Shown here: one piece after another, positions 1-7,175 of the stretch | Position numbering within the stretch: the stretch's first letter is position 1 | Layout: the number at the start of each line of letters is the position of its first letter | NCBI GenBank assembly: GCA_009827205.1 | Contig: WUAK01000062.1 | Coordinates: 1 to 11,757 of the forward strand | DNA: 11,757 bases | Reading direction: 5' to 3' | Origin: Phycisphaeraceae bacterium | GTDB taxonomy: Bacteria > Planctomycetota > Phycisphaerae > Phycisphaerales > UBA1924 | Made by a program: the position numbers and the translations under genes | The notes under the pieces: generated by a model | Database searches by the model: none | The model's input: the letters and a program-made list of their open reading frames with translations, nothing else | Told to the model about the DNA's origin: nothing

Positions 1-1188
1 GAGATCGTCGGTTTGTGCGATGTCGACTCGAGAGCCTTAGCCAAGGCGCTCCTGGATCATCCCGATGCGTTCACATGCGAGGACTACCGCGAGGCCTTCG
101 ATAAGCACGGCGATTCGTTCGACGCGGTCATCGTCTCAACACCAGATCACTCGCACTGCGCGATCATGACGATGGCGCTTGCGCGCGGCAAGCATGTGTA
201 CGGCCAGAAGCCTCTTGTCCAGCAACTCGAAGAACTCGACATCCTCGACCGCGCCGTCCGGGCGAGGCCGCAGCTTGTCACGCAGACCGGCGCTCAGCGG
301 ATCCAGTCCGCCGAACGTCGAGCCGCGTTCGACATCCTCAAGAGCGGCGCGCTCGGCAAGGTTATCGAGGTGCACGTCGCGTTCGGAAACGGTGCTCTCG
401 CAGGTGGGCACTATTTCGCAGATGGTGTTCTGGGCGAGCCGATCGAGCCGCCGGCAGAGATCAACTACGACCTCTGGCTCAACGGCGCGGCCTACGAGCC
501 CTGTCGTCCTCAGATGGTCGAGCGGAAATGGCGCAGCTGGTGGAACTACGGCGGGGGACAGATCGCCGACTGGGTTGTGCATCTGACCGACATCATTTTC
601 TACGCCTACCCCGAGCTGCAGAGCCCCTCGCTCGTGTGCTCACGGACGCCATCGCGAGATCTTTCCTCTTTCCACGCCGAGCGCGTGTCCTCGACCCTGA
701 CGTACCGAGTTGAGAGTGACCGCTTCGCGAACAGCTCGTGCAACATGTACTTCTACGACACAGGAATCAAGCCCGACCGCACGCAGCTCGGGATCGGCGA
801 GGGCGATTGGCCGGGTGAAATCTTTACTGTCGTTGTGTGCGAGGGGGGCACGCTGCTGCTGGGCCCGAGCGGTCCGCTCGAGATCTGGCGCGAGGGCGTG
901 ATGACATCCGGGCTCGAGATGCCGGGGCTGCCTGAGTACCCAGAGTTCAACCACTGGCACGCTTTTGTTGACAAGGCCCTCGGCAAGAGCACACCCCACC
1001 ACTGGGCGCCGTTCTTGGAGTGCAACCGTTGCACGGAAGCCGGTCTCCTGGCGGTGAAGGCCGCGAAGTATCCTGGCCAGGTTCTTGAGTGGGACAGAGA
1101 ACGGCTCGCGTTCACCAATCATGCTGAGGCGCACCAAACACTCGTCCGCCGGGCATACCGCGATGGGTTCGAACCGGTTCGGCTTTAG
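1..1188 (+). CDS. Gfo/Idh/MocA family oxidoreductase (5' partial)
   Basis: This is an NAD(P)-dependent sugar or inositol type dehydrogenase; the substrate cannot be read from the sequence. The frame is open to the first base (EIVGLCDVD precedes a TTG at 13), so the N-terminal GxGxxG part of the Rossmann fold lies outside. Counting from that TTG, the visible parts are the end of the Rossmann domain with TPDH (43-46), the motif GQKPL (64-68) whose Lys66 corresponds to the catalytic EKP lysine, and WNYGGGQIADWVVHLTD (178-194) with the conserved Asp187 and His191 of the C-terminal sheet domain. EKP reads QKP, a form I know from planctomycete members. About 40-50 residues are missing if the protein has the usual 430-450. 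It ends with TAG at 1186-1188, and 211 bases separate it from the sigma factor gene, so the two are probably transcribed separately. Confidence 0.9.
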   Translation, partial: EIVGLCDVDSRALAKALLDHPDAFTCEDYREAFDKHGDSFDAVIVSTPDHSHCAIMTMALARGKHVYGQKPLVQQLEELDILDRAVRARPQLVTQTGAQRIQSAERRAAFDILKSGALGKVIEVHVAFGNGALAGGHYFADGVLGEPIEPPAEINYDLWLNGAAYEPCRPQMVERKWRSWWNYGGGQIADWVVHLTDIIFYAYPELQSPSLVCSRTPSRDLSSFHAERVSSTLTYRVESDRFANSSCNMYFYDTGIKPDRTQLGIGEGDWPGEIFTVVVCEGGTLLLGPSGPLEIWREGVMTSGLEMPGLPEYPEFNHWHAFVDKALGKSTPHHWAPFLECNRCTEAGLLAVKAAKYPGQVLEWDRERLAFTNHAEAHQTLVRRAYRDGFEPVRL

Positions 1189-1269
1189 GTACGGGGTCCC
1201 GCGGACGCGAAAGCAACACCTGTCATGTCTGGGTCGCCGAATCAAGCTTGCATATCTTCCGTGAGAGCC

Positions 1270-1296
1270 GGTAACCACAACTCGGACTCTCTCGTC
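1270..1296 (+). promoter_or_regulatory. Possible ECF-type promoter upstream of the sigma factor gene
   Basis: GGTAAC at 1270-1275 and CGTC at 1293-1296 lie 17 bases apart. This resembles the AAC/CGTC signature of many ECF-dependent promoters and would allow autoregulation of the sigma factor gene at 1400. The match is short and was found by eye, so it may be chance. Confidence 0.2.
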
Positions 1297-1340
1297 ATGT
1301 ATATGAGGCGTTGCTCTCAGTACGATTTCTGAAATTCCGT

Positions 1341-1371
1341 GAGCGGCGCGCAAATCAGCCTCGCGCCGCTC
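1341..1371 (+). promoter_or_regulatory. Perfect 10-bp hairpin in the leader of the sigma factor gene
   Basis: GAGCGGCGCG (1341-1350) is exactly complementary to CGCGCCGCTC (1362-1371), with an 11-base loop. It lies 28 bases upstream of the ATG at 1400 and just upstream of the AAGGAG ribosome-binding site (1383-1388). No T-run follows, so it is not a clear intrinsic terminator. It could be a leader-RNA structure, an mRNA-stabilising element, or a dyad bound by protein. Confidence 0.5.
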
Positions 1372-1399
1372 GACTACATGGCAAGGAGTAACCACAGCC

Positions 1400-2998
1400 A
1401 TGGCTGAGATCACCACACACAAGCAGTCCCCAACGGATGACCTCGTATCGTTGCGTCGGTATGCCCGACGGGGTGATGCAGAAGCCCTAGACCTCTTGAT
1501 TCGCCGGTACCAGGAGATGGTTCTTGCTACATGTCGGCGAACGCTTGCAAATGAGACCGACGCCGAGGATGCAGCGCAGGAAACATTCTTAAAGTTTGCG
1601 AGAGGCGCCAGATCGATCCGTTCGAATGTCGCTGCTTGGCTGCACAGGTGTGCAATCGGGACATCTCAGGATATCGCCAGGAGCAACGGAGCAAGAAGAC
1701 GAGCAGAGGCGGTTTCACTTGATCGAAAGAGGCAGCACGCAGCCGGTGACCCGGATCTGGTTTGGAAAGATATAGAGCCGATCATCGATCAGGCTATTCA
1801 AGAGCTCGACGAATCGGATCGAGACTTGATAGTCGCAAGGTTCTTGGCGAGGAGGCCAATAGAAGAACTCGCGAACGAAGCCGGTGTATCAGTTGGCACG
1901 ATGTCGCGCCGGGTGCGCCGGGTCATCGGAAAGCTGGAGACAAAGCTCATCGCAAGCGGCGCGACACTCGCAGGTACCGGCCTGCTGGTGACAGCGCTCG
2001 AAACCACAAAGGCCGCTTCCATCAGCCCTGCACTTTCGGCTTCTCTTGGCAAGATAGCGCTGACTGGTGCTTTACAGAGCGGCTCGGGTCTGGGTCTCAA
2101 GATCTCCAGCGGTGCTGCGCTCTTGCTCTTTGTGGGAGCCGGTGTGTTATTCGCAACATCGAACAGCTTGTCCGTATCGACACCAACTGCCCCGAGCAAT
2201 TCTGAGGCTTTGATGCCCACTGCGGCTGTTTCAAACGGCCCACCCAGGCCGAAGAAGGCGATCGGCCCCTTTGTCATCACGACAACCTCAGACGATTCGT
2301 TCACTGAGAGAGGCGTTTGGATCGGTCCCAAGAACATGAGCATCAGACACGGGCTGACGCTTGAGGGCGAGGTCAAGCTGACTGTGCTTCGGCGTCTCGA
2401 GACCTACGAGAACAAAGAAGACGGGGGCGCGACGATTCTCGCGAGGGTGGAGAGCATCTCGCCTATCGATGACATCTACAGCCGTTTCACGGGCGTTGGA
2501 CAGATATTGACAATCGATGCACGATTCGACGAGAAGGGCCGGATGGTGCTCTCGAACCGTGAGGACGTTCAGTTCGGGCGGAATGAGCCGAGGTGGTTTG
2601 GTGTACGACCACCGATCGGCTGGGAAGAGCACGGCGACATCCCGGATGATGCCGGTGAATTCGGGATCCTTGGGCCCTGGGCCGAAGCCGAACGCGTGCC
2701 GGTCACGATCGACTCGCGTGAGATCCTCTTCGGCACCGACAGCTGGGCACTGGCAATCTACAGGATCGTCGAGTGGACAGAGCTCGACGGGTACTCGAGA
2801 GTGAGGTCGGTACACGCCGGCGGTCGCGATCCACGATTGATCAGTTCAAGGTTCTCTCTGATCATCAAGGAAGATGAGAACGGCTACACGATCGCGTACT
2901 TCCCCCCGGGCTCGGGTCGTGAGAACGACTGGCCCAGTTCATTCGAACACTCCACTGACAATCCGGTGAGGGTTGTGAGCTTCAGGAGCGGGAAGTAA
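1400..2998 (+). CDS. ECF-like sigma-70 family factor with membrane segment and C-terminal extension
   Basis: The protein (532 aa) directs RNA polymerase to promoters through an N-terminal ECF-like sigma module. Region 2 spans about 25-95, with the DAEDAAQETFLKF core at 54-66. Region 4 spans about 126-183, with the helix-turn-helix around 152-180 (PIEELANEAGVSVGTMSRRV). Ordinary ECF factors end near residue 190. Here a weakly hydrophobic stretch (184-200) and a clear membrane segment (238-253, GAALLLFVGAGVLF) follow, then a Ser/Thr/Pro-rich linker (254-285) and a domain of about 245 residues without cysteine that I do not recognise. C-terminally extended ECF factors are known from Planctomycetota. 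If only one segment crosses the membrane, the C-terminal domain is outside the cytoplasm. AAGGAG at 1383-1388 precedes the ATG by 11 bases. No separate anti-sigma gene is visible. The stop overlaps the next start by one base (TAATG), implying translational coupling. Confidence 0.88.
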   Translation: MAEITTHKQSPTDDLVSLRRYARRGDAEALDLLIRRYQEMVLATCRRTLANETDAEDAAQETFLKFARGARSIRSNVAAWLHRCAIGTSQDIARSNGARRRAEAVSLDRKRQHAAGDPDLVWKDIEPIIDQAIQELDESDRDLIVARFLARRPIEELANEAGVSVGTMSRRVRRVIGKLETKLIASGATLAGTGLLVTALETTKAASISPALSASLGKIALTGALQSGSGLGLKISSGAALLLFVGAGVLFATSNSLSVSTPTAPSNSEALMPTAAVSNGPPRPKKAIGPFVITTTSDDSFTERGVWIGPKNMSIRHGLTLEGEVKLTVLRRLETYENKEDGGATILARVESISPIDDIYSRFTGVGQILTIDARFDEKGRMVLSNREDVQFGRNEPRWFGVRPPIGWEEHGDIPDDAGEFGILGPWAEAERVPVTIDSREILFGTDSWALAIYRIVEWTELDGYSRVRSVHAGGRDPRLISSRFSLIIKEDENGYTIAYFPPGSGRENDWPSSFEHSTDNPVRVVSFRSGK

Positions 2999-3777
2999 TG
3001 ATTAGGCGCGTTCCCTCCCGTGGATTTACCGTTGTCGAGCTGCTCGTTGTGATCGCAGTAACCGCCGTACTGCTCACACTGGCCGTGCCGCTGATTCTCA
3101 AGGCTCGAAACTCTGCGAGGCAAGCGGTATGCCTCTCAAACAACCGCCAGGTTCTCGTTGCGATCAACGCGTTCAGCGCCGAGAACCAGAGCAGGCTTCC
3201 AGAAGCGCGCACTCTCACAGAGCCGGGCGAGTACGTGACCTGGCGGAGACGGTTCTTCGAGACCGGTGCAATCCCGATGGTTGATGTGTGGCAGTGTCCG
3301 CTACACAAGAACCCGCAGGGCGAGGCCGGCTACACGAATGATGGCCTCCGGTGTACGGGTGATATCGCTAGCAGCTACGCTCTGAACGGACATGTGCTCT
3401 GGAGAATAAAGGGCACCGACCGCGAGGCGATTTTGGCTGATACTGCAATCCGCAGACCCAGCCACACCGTGCTGCTGCCCGAAACGAACTACTTCAGTGC
3501 CCACCTCACAGCAAGCCCTCCTATGGTCGCAAACTACTACGGTGCCCAGCCCGGCCCTTACTCGTACTGGCACAGCGGAGGCGGGGTATACGGCTTCCAG
3601 GATGGGCATGTTGAGGTGATCAACTTTCTTGATACCGGAAGCCCTGACTGCCGTTGGCACAACGGTCAGGATCTGACCGATGATCCGTTCGTGCCTCAGC
3701 CGAGAAGTGAGTACCGCGCTCACGATCATCCGGACTGGGAGTATCTCGTGCCGAAGATCTACCTGACTGGTGGCTGA
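2998..3777 (+). CDS. Prepilin-type secreted protein with H-X9-DG motif
   Basis: The 259-aa protein has a type IV prepilin/pseudopilin N-terminus: a short basic leader, the cleavage site G9|F10, Glu at mature position +5 (E14), and one membrane helix (about 12-33). Processing by a prepilin peptidase is expected. The body has CLSN (45-48), a second cysteine in WQCP (100), and near the C-terminus H192 followed by exactly nine residues and D202-G203, then HVEV. This is the H-X9-DG signature of large planctomycete families of pseudopilin-like proteins whose function is mostly unknown. AGGAG at 2984-2988 lies nine bases before the ATG, which overlaps the sigma factor stop (TAATG). Co-translation with a membrane-linked sigma factor makes it a candidate partner or sensor. 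This is inference; it could equally be a minor pseudopilin of a general secretion or pilus machine encoded elsewhere. Confidence 0.88.
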   Translation: MIRRVPSRGFTVVELLVVIAVTAVLLTLAVPLILKARNSARQAVCLSNNRQVLVAINAFSAENQSRLPEARTLTEPGEYVTWRRRFFETGAIPMVDVWQCPLHKNPQGEAGYTNDGLRCTGDIASSYALNGHVLWRIKGTDREAILADTAIRRPSHTVLLPETNYFSAHLTASPPMVANYYGAQPGPYSYWHSGGGVYGFQDGHVEVINFLDTGSPDCRWHNGQDLTDDPFVPQPRSEYRAHDHPDWEYLVPKIYLTGG

Positions 3778-3851
3778 TCTATGAGCAGCTTTGATGAATG
3801 AACCAGCGGTTCCATGGTCAACGCAGACTGACGAGTTCGAACAACCCTGCG

Positions 3852-4349
3852 TTAGGAACCAAAGCCCGCAGCCTCGAGAGCTCGGTCAGGACTGTCGGGG
3901 TCCAGGAATCGGGCTTGCAGTTCGGGAGTTGGCACCCTGCACGATTCGCGCTGCCCGAACACCCGGTAGCGATTCGCTGCGACCAGTCGGTAACCCAGAT
4001 CACGCAGGAATCGTGGTATGTACCTGAGGATGCCGCACAGTCCAGCAAGCGGCGTCTTGAGATGTCTGCCGACCTCGAGCACCGCAGAGGAGCGTTCGTA
4101 GACGCGCCCGTCCCGGATCATGATCAGTGTGCCGAGAATGTCTGGGTCGTATCCAGCCTTCGTAGCGAGCGATCGCCCTGCGTCGGACTGAAGAGCCAAG
4201 AACCGGCATCGCGACTCCGGATCTCGGTCGATGATCCAGTTCACCGTGCCGTTGCACAGATTGCAGACGCCGTCAAACAACACAACCATCACAGATCCCA
4301 ACCGATCGGGGGAGGATTCTGTTCCTGATTGAGTCTCGCGTGGGTCCAT
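3852..4349 (-). CDS. DCC family (DUF393) thiol-disulfide oxidoreductase
   Basis: The 165-aa protein matches the DCC/YuxK-like family of thioredoxin-fold proteins, predicted thiol-disulfide oxidoreductases of unknown substrate. The N-terminal motif VVLFDGVCNLCNGTVNW holds D26, C29 and C32, giving DxxC and a CxxC pair. Further family hallmarks are LQSDAGRSLA (53-62), and RYIPRFLRDLGYR (109-121) followed by RYRVFGQRESCRVPT (127-141). I keep the ATG at 4349. An internal ATG at 4289 would begin MVVLFDGVC, which is the more usual N-terminus for the family, and neither start has a strong ribosome-binding site. No signal peptide is seen. It converges with the prepilin gene (74-base gap) and diverges from the membrane genes at 4446. 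DCC proteins are known to occur beside, or fused to, HTTM proteins, and an HTTM gene lies nearby. Confidence 0.87.
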   Translation of the reverse strand: MDPRETQSGTESSPDRLGSVMVVLFDGVCNLCNGTVNWIIDRDPESRCRFLALQSDAGRSLATKAGYDPDILGTLIMIRDGRVYERSSAVLEVGRHLKTPLAGLCGILRYIPRFLRDLGYRLVAANRYRVFGQRESCRVPTPELQARFLDPDSPDRALEAAGFGS

Positions 4350-4429
4350 GCGGTCGAATTCTAGTAGTCTTCTTGATTCTGGGTCTTCATCTGCCGACCC
4401 ATAACTCCGGGCTCAGCCATGCCAGAACC

Positions 4430-4435
4430 AAGGAA
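4430..4435 (+). promoter_or_regulatory. Ribosome-binding site favouring the 4446 start
   Basis: AAGGAA lies ten bases before the ATG at 4446. The in-frame ATG at 4419 has no purine-rich site in front of it, so the downstream start is preferred. Confidence 0.45.
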
Positions 4436-4445
4436 ATCGAGCACG

Positions 4446-4952
4446 ATGAAGCCGATCGATCGCCTGCGCGAACTGCTCGCGGTGGGTGTGCTCGTGCTTT
4501 TTCTCGTCAGCATTCTCATCGCCGACAAGCGCACGTTCGCCTGGCCCGCGGTCACCTGGCCAATGTACAGCGGGCGGTATCTGAGCTACCCAGAAGACAC
4601 ATATACAAAGAAGCTATACCGCGCGATCACCGCCGATCCCGAAGACTCGTTCTGGGTCCGCCCGAATCAGCTCTGGGGCGCCGACAGATACAGCGTGAGT
4701 TATGACCTGATGGACCGAGCACTCGACACAGAGCGGTCAGACGCGGCCGAGCACAAGCTCGCCGCGATCGACCAGATCCGGTACATGTTCCCGCGAGCCG
4801 AAGTCGTGGAAGTTGAAATCTGGGAGCTCACATGGGCGGTCGATCTGGACTCGGTGCCCGCGATCGAGTTCGATGAACCGATTGAGCGACTGCTGCACGC
4901 TTCGTTCTCGTACGAATCCCTCGGCGAGGTGCGATGGGAGGACCGCCAGTGA
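4446..4952 (+). CDS. Single-pass membrane protein preceding HTTM gene, function unknown
   Basis: I do not recognise this 168-aa protein with certainty. From the chosen ATG it starts with a basic N-terminus (MKPIDRLRELL), one membrane helix (about 10-26), and then the motif TWPMYSGRY (37-45). The remainder is a soluble, Asp/Glu- and aromatic-rich domain without cysteine, predicted to lie outside the cytoplasm. A 'WPMYS' motif just after a membrane helix is, in my recollection, typical of small proteins encoded next to HTTM genes, and an HTTM gene follows directly with a four-base GTGA overlap. The pair is therefore probably made together and may form a complex. The longer ATG at 4419 would add nine residues (MPEPRKSST) but lacks a ribosome-binding site. 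The open frame and coupling make this a confident gene; the function is unknown. Confidence 0.78.
   Translation: MKPIDRLRELLAVGVLVLFLVSILIADKRTFAWPAVTWPMYSGRYLSYPEDTYTKKLYRAITADPEDSFWVRPNQLWGADRYSVSYDLMDRALDTERSDAAEHKLAAIDQIRYMFPRAEVVEVEIWELTWAVDLDSVPAIEFDEPIERLLHASFSYESLGEVRWEDRQ
4936..4941 (+). promoter_or_regulatory. Ribosome-binding site that decides the HTTM gene start
   Basis: GGGAGG lies seven bases before the GTG at 4949 and inside the end of the upstream gene. It overlaps the alternative ATG at 4934, which therefore cannot use it. This supports the GTG, giving a GTGA stop/start overlap at 4949-4952. Confidence 0.6.
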
Positions 4953-6085
4953 TCGGCTCGGTTCGCAAGTCCATCGATGCCTTCTTCGGATGGCTCAACG
5001 CGCCCGTCGCCAATGCTGCGGGGCGGCTCGGACTCTTCCGCATCATCTACGGCTTGTTCTACCTGTGGTACCTCGCAACCCAGAGCCCGGGCATGATCGG
5101 GATCACACCCAACAGCTTCTATGAGTGGCCGATCACGATCCTGCAGGGCTGGCCGATGCCCCCATCGGTCGCGTTCATCGAGAACATCGAGTCGTTGCTC
5201 GCGGGTTGCCTGGTGCTGCTCACGATCGGATGCTGGACACGCACGATGAACGTGCTCGTGCTCGCTCTGGGAATGGTGCTCGAGGGATACGTCAGCGTTG
5301 TCGATGTCGAGCGAAGCAACGCGATGATGGCTTTCTTCATCCCGTGCTACATGTTGCTCGTAGGCAACTGGCACACCGCGTGGTCCGTCGATGCGCTGCG
5401 AAATCGAAGCAGAGAGCTCGCTCCGGTGGATCCTCGCGAGGTGGGCAGCTCGTTCAAGGCATCGAAACTCTGCCTGCTGACGTTCGTGATCCTGTTTATG
5501 TCCGCCGGGTACTACAAGATCACTGGCTCGTGGCTCGAGCAGCCGGCTTTCATCGGGCACGCGACGATCCTTGTCGCTATTGACGCCGCGTTCTTTGATC
5601 TGTACGTCAACCCCTACGCGAGATTCGTCGCCGACACACCCTGGGTGTACAGCACGATGATGTGGGGCACGATCCTGTTCGAGTGCTTCTTCTTCGTGTG
5701 CCTGTTAGGACGCCGGGTACGCGTGTTCGTGTTCAGCATGGCGCTGCTGTTCCACACAGTCAACGCGATCTATCTGTGGGTGACGTTCACCGGGATCATG
5801 ATCACCTACGGCGCGTTCCTCGACTGGCAACGACTCGCTGACCGAATCGGTCTGGACCGAATAGGTGAGACGGTAGCAGCAATCCCCCACCGCGCGCTCT
5901 ACGCGGGCTCTGTGATATGTGCAGCGGCAATCGGGATCGGCTGGAACAGCACAACCTTCTCGCGCAGCATCTTCACAGCTGGCGATCTGATCACGTTCCA
6001 GACGATCTGGATCCCCGTTCCGATCTTCGTCGCCTGGTGGTGCTACGAGACGTACTTGCGAAAGCGCGACCCCCGCCTCTGGTAG
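4949..6085 (+). CDS. HTTM domain (vitamin K-dependent gamma-carboxylase-like) multipass membrane protein
   Basis: The 378-aa protein is an integral membrane protein of the HTTM type, related to the membrane part of vitamin K-dependent gamma-carboxylase. Its bacterial reaction and substrate are generally unknown. From the GTG start, hydrophobic segments lie at about 27-45, 79-96, 100-118, 127-141, 172-187, 232-252, 257-292 (probably two), 315-333 and 349-366. Family-like features are RLGLFRIIYG (26-35), FIPCYMLLVGNWHTAWSVD (130-148), SAGYYKITGSW (185-195), and FHTVNAIYLW (268-277) leading into ITYGAFLDW. It lacks the large soluble lumenal domain of animal carboxylases. The start at 4949 is chosen because GGGAGG precedes it by seven bases; an ATG at 4934 adds five residues. 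It is coupled to the upstream single-pass protein and ends only six bases from the convergent alcohol dehydrogenase gene. Confidence 0.83.
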   Translation: MIGSVRKSIDAFFGWLNAPVANAAGRLGLFRIIYGLFYLWYLATQSPGMIGITPNSFYEWPITILQGWPMPPSVAFIENIESLLAGCLVLLTIGCWTRTMNVLVLALGMVLEGYVSVVDVERSNAMMAFFIPCYMLLVGNWHTAWSVDALRNRSRELAPVDPREVGSSFKASKLCLLTFVILFMSAGYYKITGSWLEQPAFIGHATILVAIDAAFFDLYVNPYARFVADTPWVYSTMMWGTILFECFFFVCLLGRRVRVFVFSMALLFHTVNAIYLWVTFTGIMITYGAFLDWQRLADRIGLDRIGETVAAIPHRALYAGSVICAAAIGIGWNSTTFSRSIFTAGDLITFQTIWIPVPIFVAWWCYETYLRKRDPRLW

Positions 6086-6091
6086 CGCAGA

Positions 6092-7102
6092 TCAGTTGCG
6101 ATCGAGCACAATGCGGTACCTCGCCTTGCCCTCGTGCAGGTGATCCATGGCTTCGTTGACCTTCGACATCGGGAAGTGCTCGGTTGTCGGATGTATGCCG
6201 TGACGGGCGGCGAACTCGAGCATTGTCGCGATCGTGGTCGGGCTGCCGACCGGTGAGCCGGTCACCGCCTTCTGCCCCATGATCAGCCCGAACGCGCCGA
6301 TATCCAGTGGCTCCAGTGTCGCGCCGACGACGTGCAGCTTGCCCTTGGGTTTGAGCGTGCCGATGTAGGCGTTCCAATCGAGCTTCACATTCACGGTTGA
6401 GATGATGAGATCAAACTGGCCCGCGTGCTTCTCAAGTTCCTCGGTGCTGCGCGAGTTGATCGTGTCGTGCGCCCCCATCTCTTTCGCCTCGGCTATCTTC
6501 GATTCGCTCGAGGTGAACGCGGTCACGTGACAGCCCCACGCTCGTGCGAACTTGAGTGCCAGGTGCCCGAGACCGCCGATCCCGATGACACCCACGCGCG
6601 ATGTTGGTGAGAGGTTGTGCTGCACGAGCGGATTGAAGACGGTGATCCCGCCGCAGAGCAGGGGGCCTACCTCGTTGGGCTCCAGCCCGTCGGGGATTCT
6701 GATCGCGCTCTCGGCTTGAGCGCGCACGATGTCAGCGAACCCCCCGTGGTGTCCAACGATCACACCCGTCGCGGTCGCGCAGAGGTTGTGATCACCGCTC
6801 ATGCACTGCGTGCACCCCATGCAGTATCCGGCGTGCCATCCAACACCGACGCGATCTCCGACCTTAAGCGACGTGACATGCTCGCCGATGGCTCTGACTG
6901 TGCCGATGATCTCGTGACCTGGAACGAATGGGAATTCGGTCATCCCCCACTCGTTGTTGAGCATGCTCAGATCGCTATGGCAGATGCCGCAGGACTCGAC
7001 ATCGATATCGACATCGTGCGCACCGAGAGCGCCGAGTTCGTACTGAAAGGGTTCGAGCTTGCCGCCCGCTTCCTGAGCCGCGTACGCGTTCACAGTCGTC
7101 AT
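6092..7102 (-). CDS. Zinc-dependent alcohol dehydrogenase, cinnamyl-alcohol/YahK-like
   Basis: The 336-aa enzyme belongs to the zinc MDR superfamily, cinnamyl-alcohol dehydrogenase branch, which interconverts aldehydes and alcohols with NAD(P)H. The N-terminal catalytic domain shows the zinc ligands C38 (CGICHSD, 38-44), H63-E64 (GHE) and C150. The four structural zinc cysteines are C94, C97, C100 and C108. The Rossmann domain begins with GIGGLGH (174-180). TSSESK (197-202) at the end of the second strand resembles the Ser-rich loop of NADP(H)-preferring members. All key residues are intact and the length is normal. GAGGAGG (7116-7110) lies seven bases before the ATG. The photolyase gene lies 73 bases upstream on the same strand, so the two may be co-transcribed. 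It converges with the HTTM gene with six bases between the stops. Confidence 0.95.
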   Translation of the reverse strand: MTTVNAYAAQEAGGKLEPFQYELGALGAHDVDIDVESCGICHSDLSMLNNEWGMTEFPFVPGHEIIGTVRAIGEHVTSLKVGDRVGVGWHAGYCMGCTQCMSGDHNLCATATGVIVGHHGGFADIVRAQAESAIRIPDGLEPNEVGPLLCGGITVFNPLVQHNLSPTSRVGVIGIGGLGHLALKFARAWGCHVTAFTSSESKIAEAKEMGAHDTINSRSTEELEKHAGQFDLIISTVNVKLDWNAYIGTLKPKGKLHVVGATLEPLDIGAFGLIMGQKAVTGSPVGSPTTIATMLEFAARHGIHPTTEHFPMSKVNEAMDHLHEGKARYRIVLDRN

Positions 7103-7109
7103 GGGTTGT

Positions 7110-7116
7110 CCTCCTC
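7110..7116 (-). promoter_or_regulatory. Strong ribosome-binding site of the alcohol dehydrogenase gene
   Basis: GAGGAGG read on the minus strand, with a seven-base spacer to the ATG at 7102, fixes that start. Confidence 0.7.
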
Positions 7117-7175
7117 GTATCTACATGAGAACGCTACGCAGCCAGATCCGCAAGCGGCGGAGAGCAGTATCTTGT

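Noticed and set aside
640..1422. 260-aa minus-strand open frame crossing the gap before the sigma gene
   Set aside because: It overlaps the oxidoreductase C-terminus and the sigma start, and has no recognisable motif.
3800..3812. GAACC-AGC-GGTTC dyad between the convergent prepilin and DCC genes
   Set aside because: Five pairs with a three-base loop and no T-run; too weak to call a bidirectional terminator.
3798..4328. 176-aa plus-strand open frame
   Set aside because: It lies opposite the DCC gene, which has the FDGVCNLC motif; this frame shows no domain.
4379..4400. TGGGTC/GACCCA dyad in the DCC/membrane-gene divergent region
   Set aside because: Six pairs with a ten-base loop is likely to arise by chance, and I found no convincing -35/-10 boxes around it.
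4700..5560. 286-aa minus-strand open frame
   Set aside because: It is antisense to the single-pass and HTTM genes. Its composition is rich in His, Arg, Glu and Asp with no family motif, as expected from the reverse of GC-rich codons.
6998..7018. GACATCGATATCGACATCG repetition
   Set aside because: It encodes the alternating VDIDVE strand of the alcohol dehydrogenase, a normal part of the fold, not a repeat element.
7147..7161. Short hairpin (TCCGC/GCGGA) after the photolyase gene
   Set aside because: It has only five pairs and no T-run in the direction of transcription, so I do not call it a terminator.
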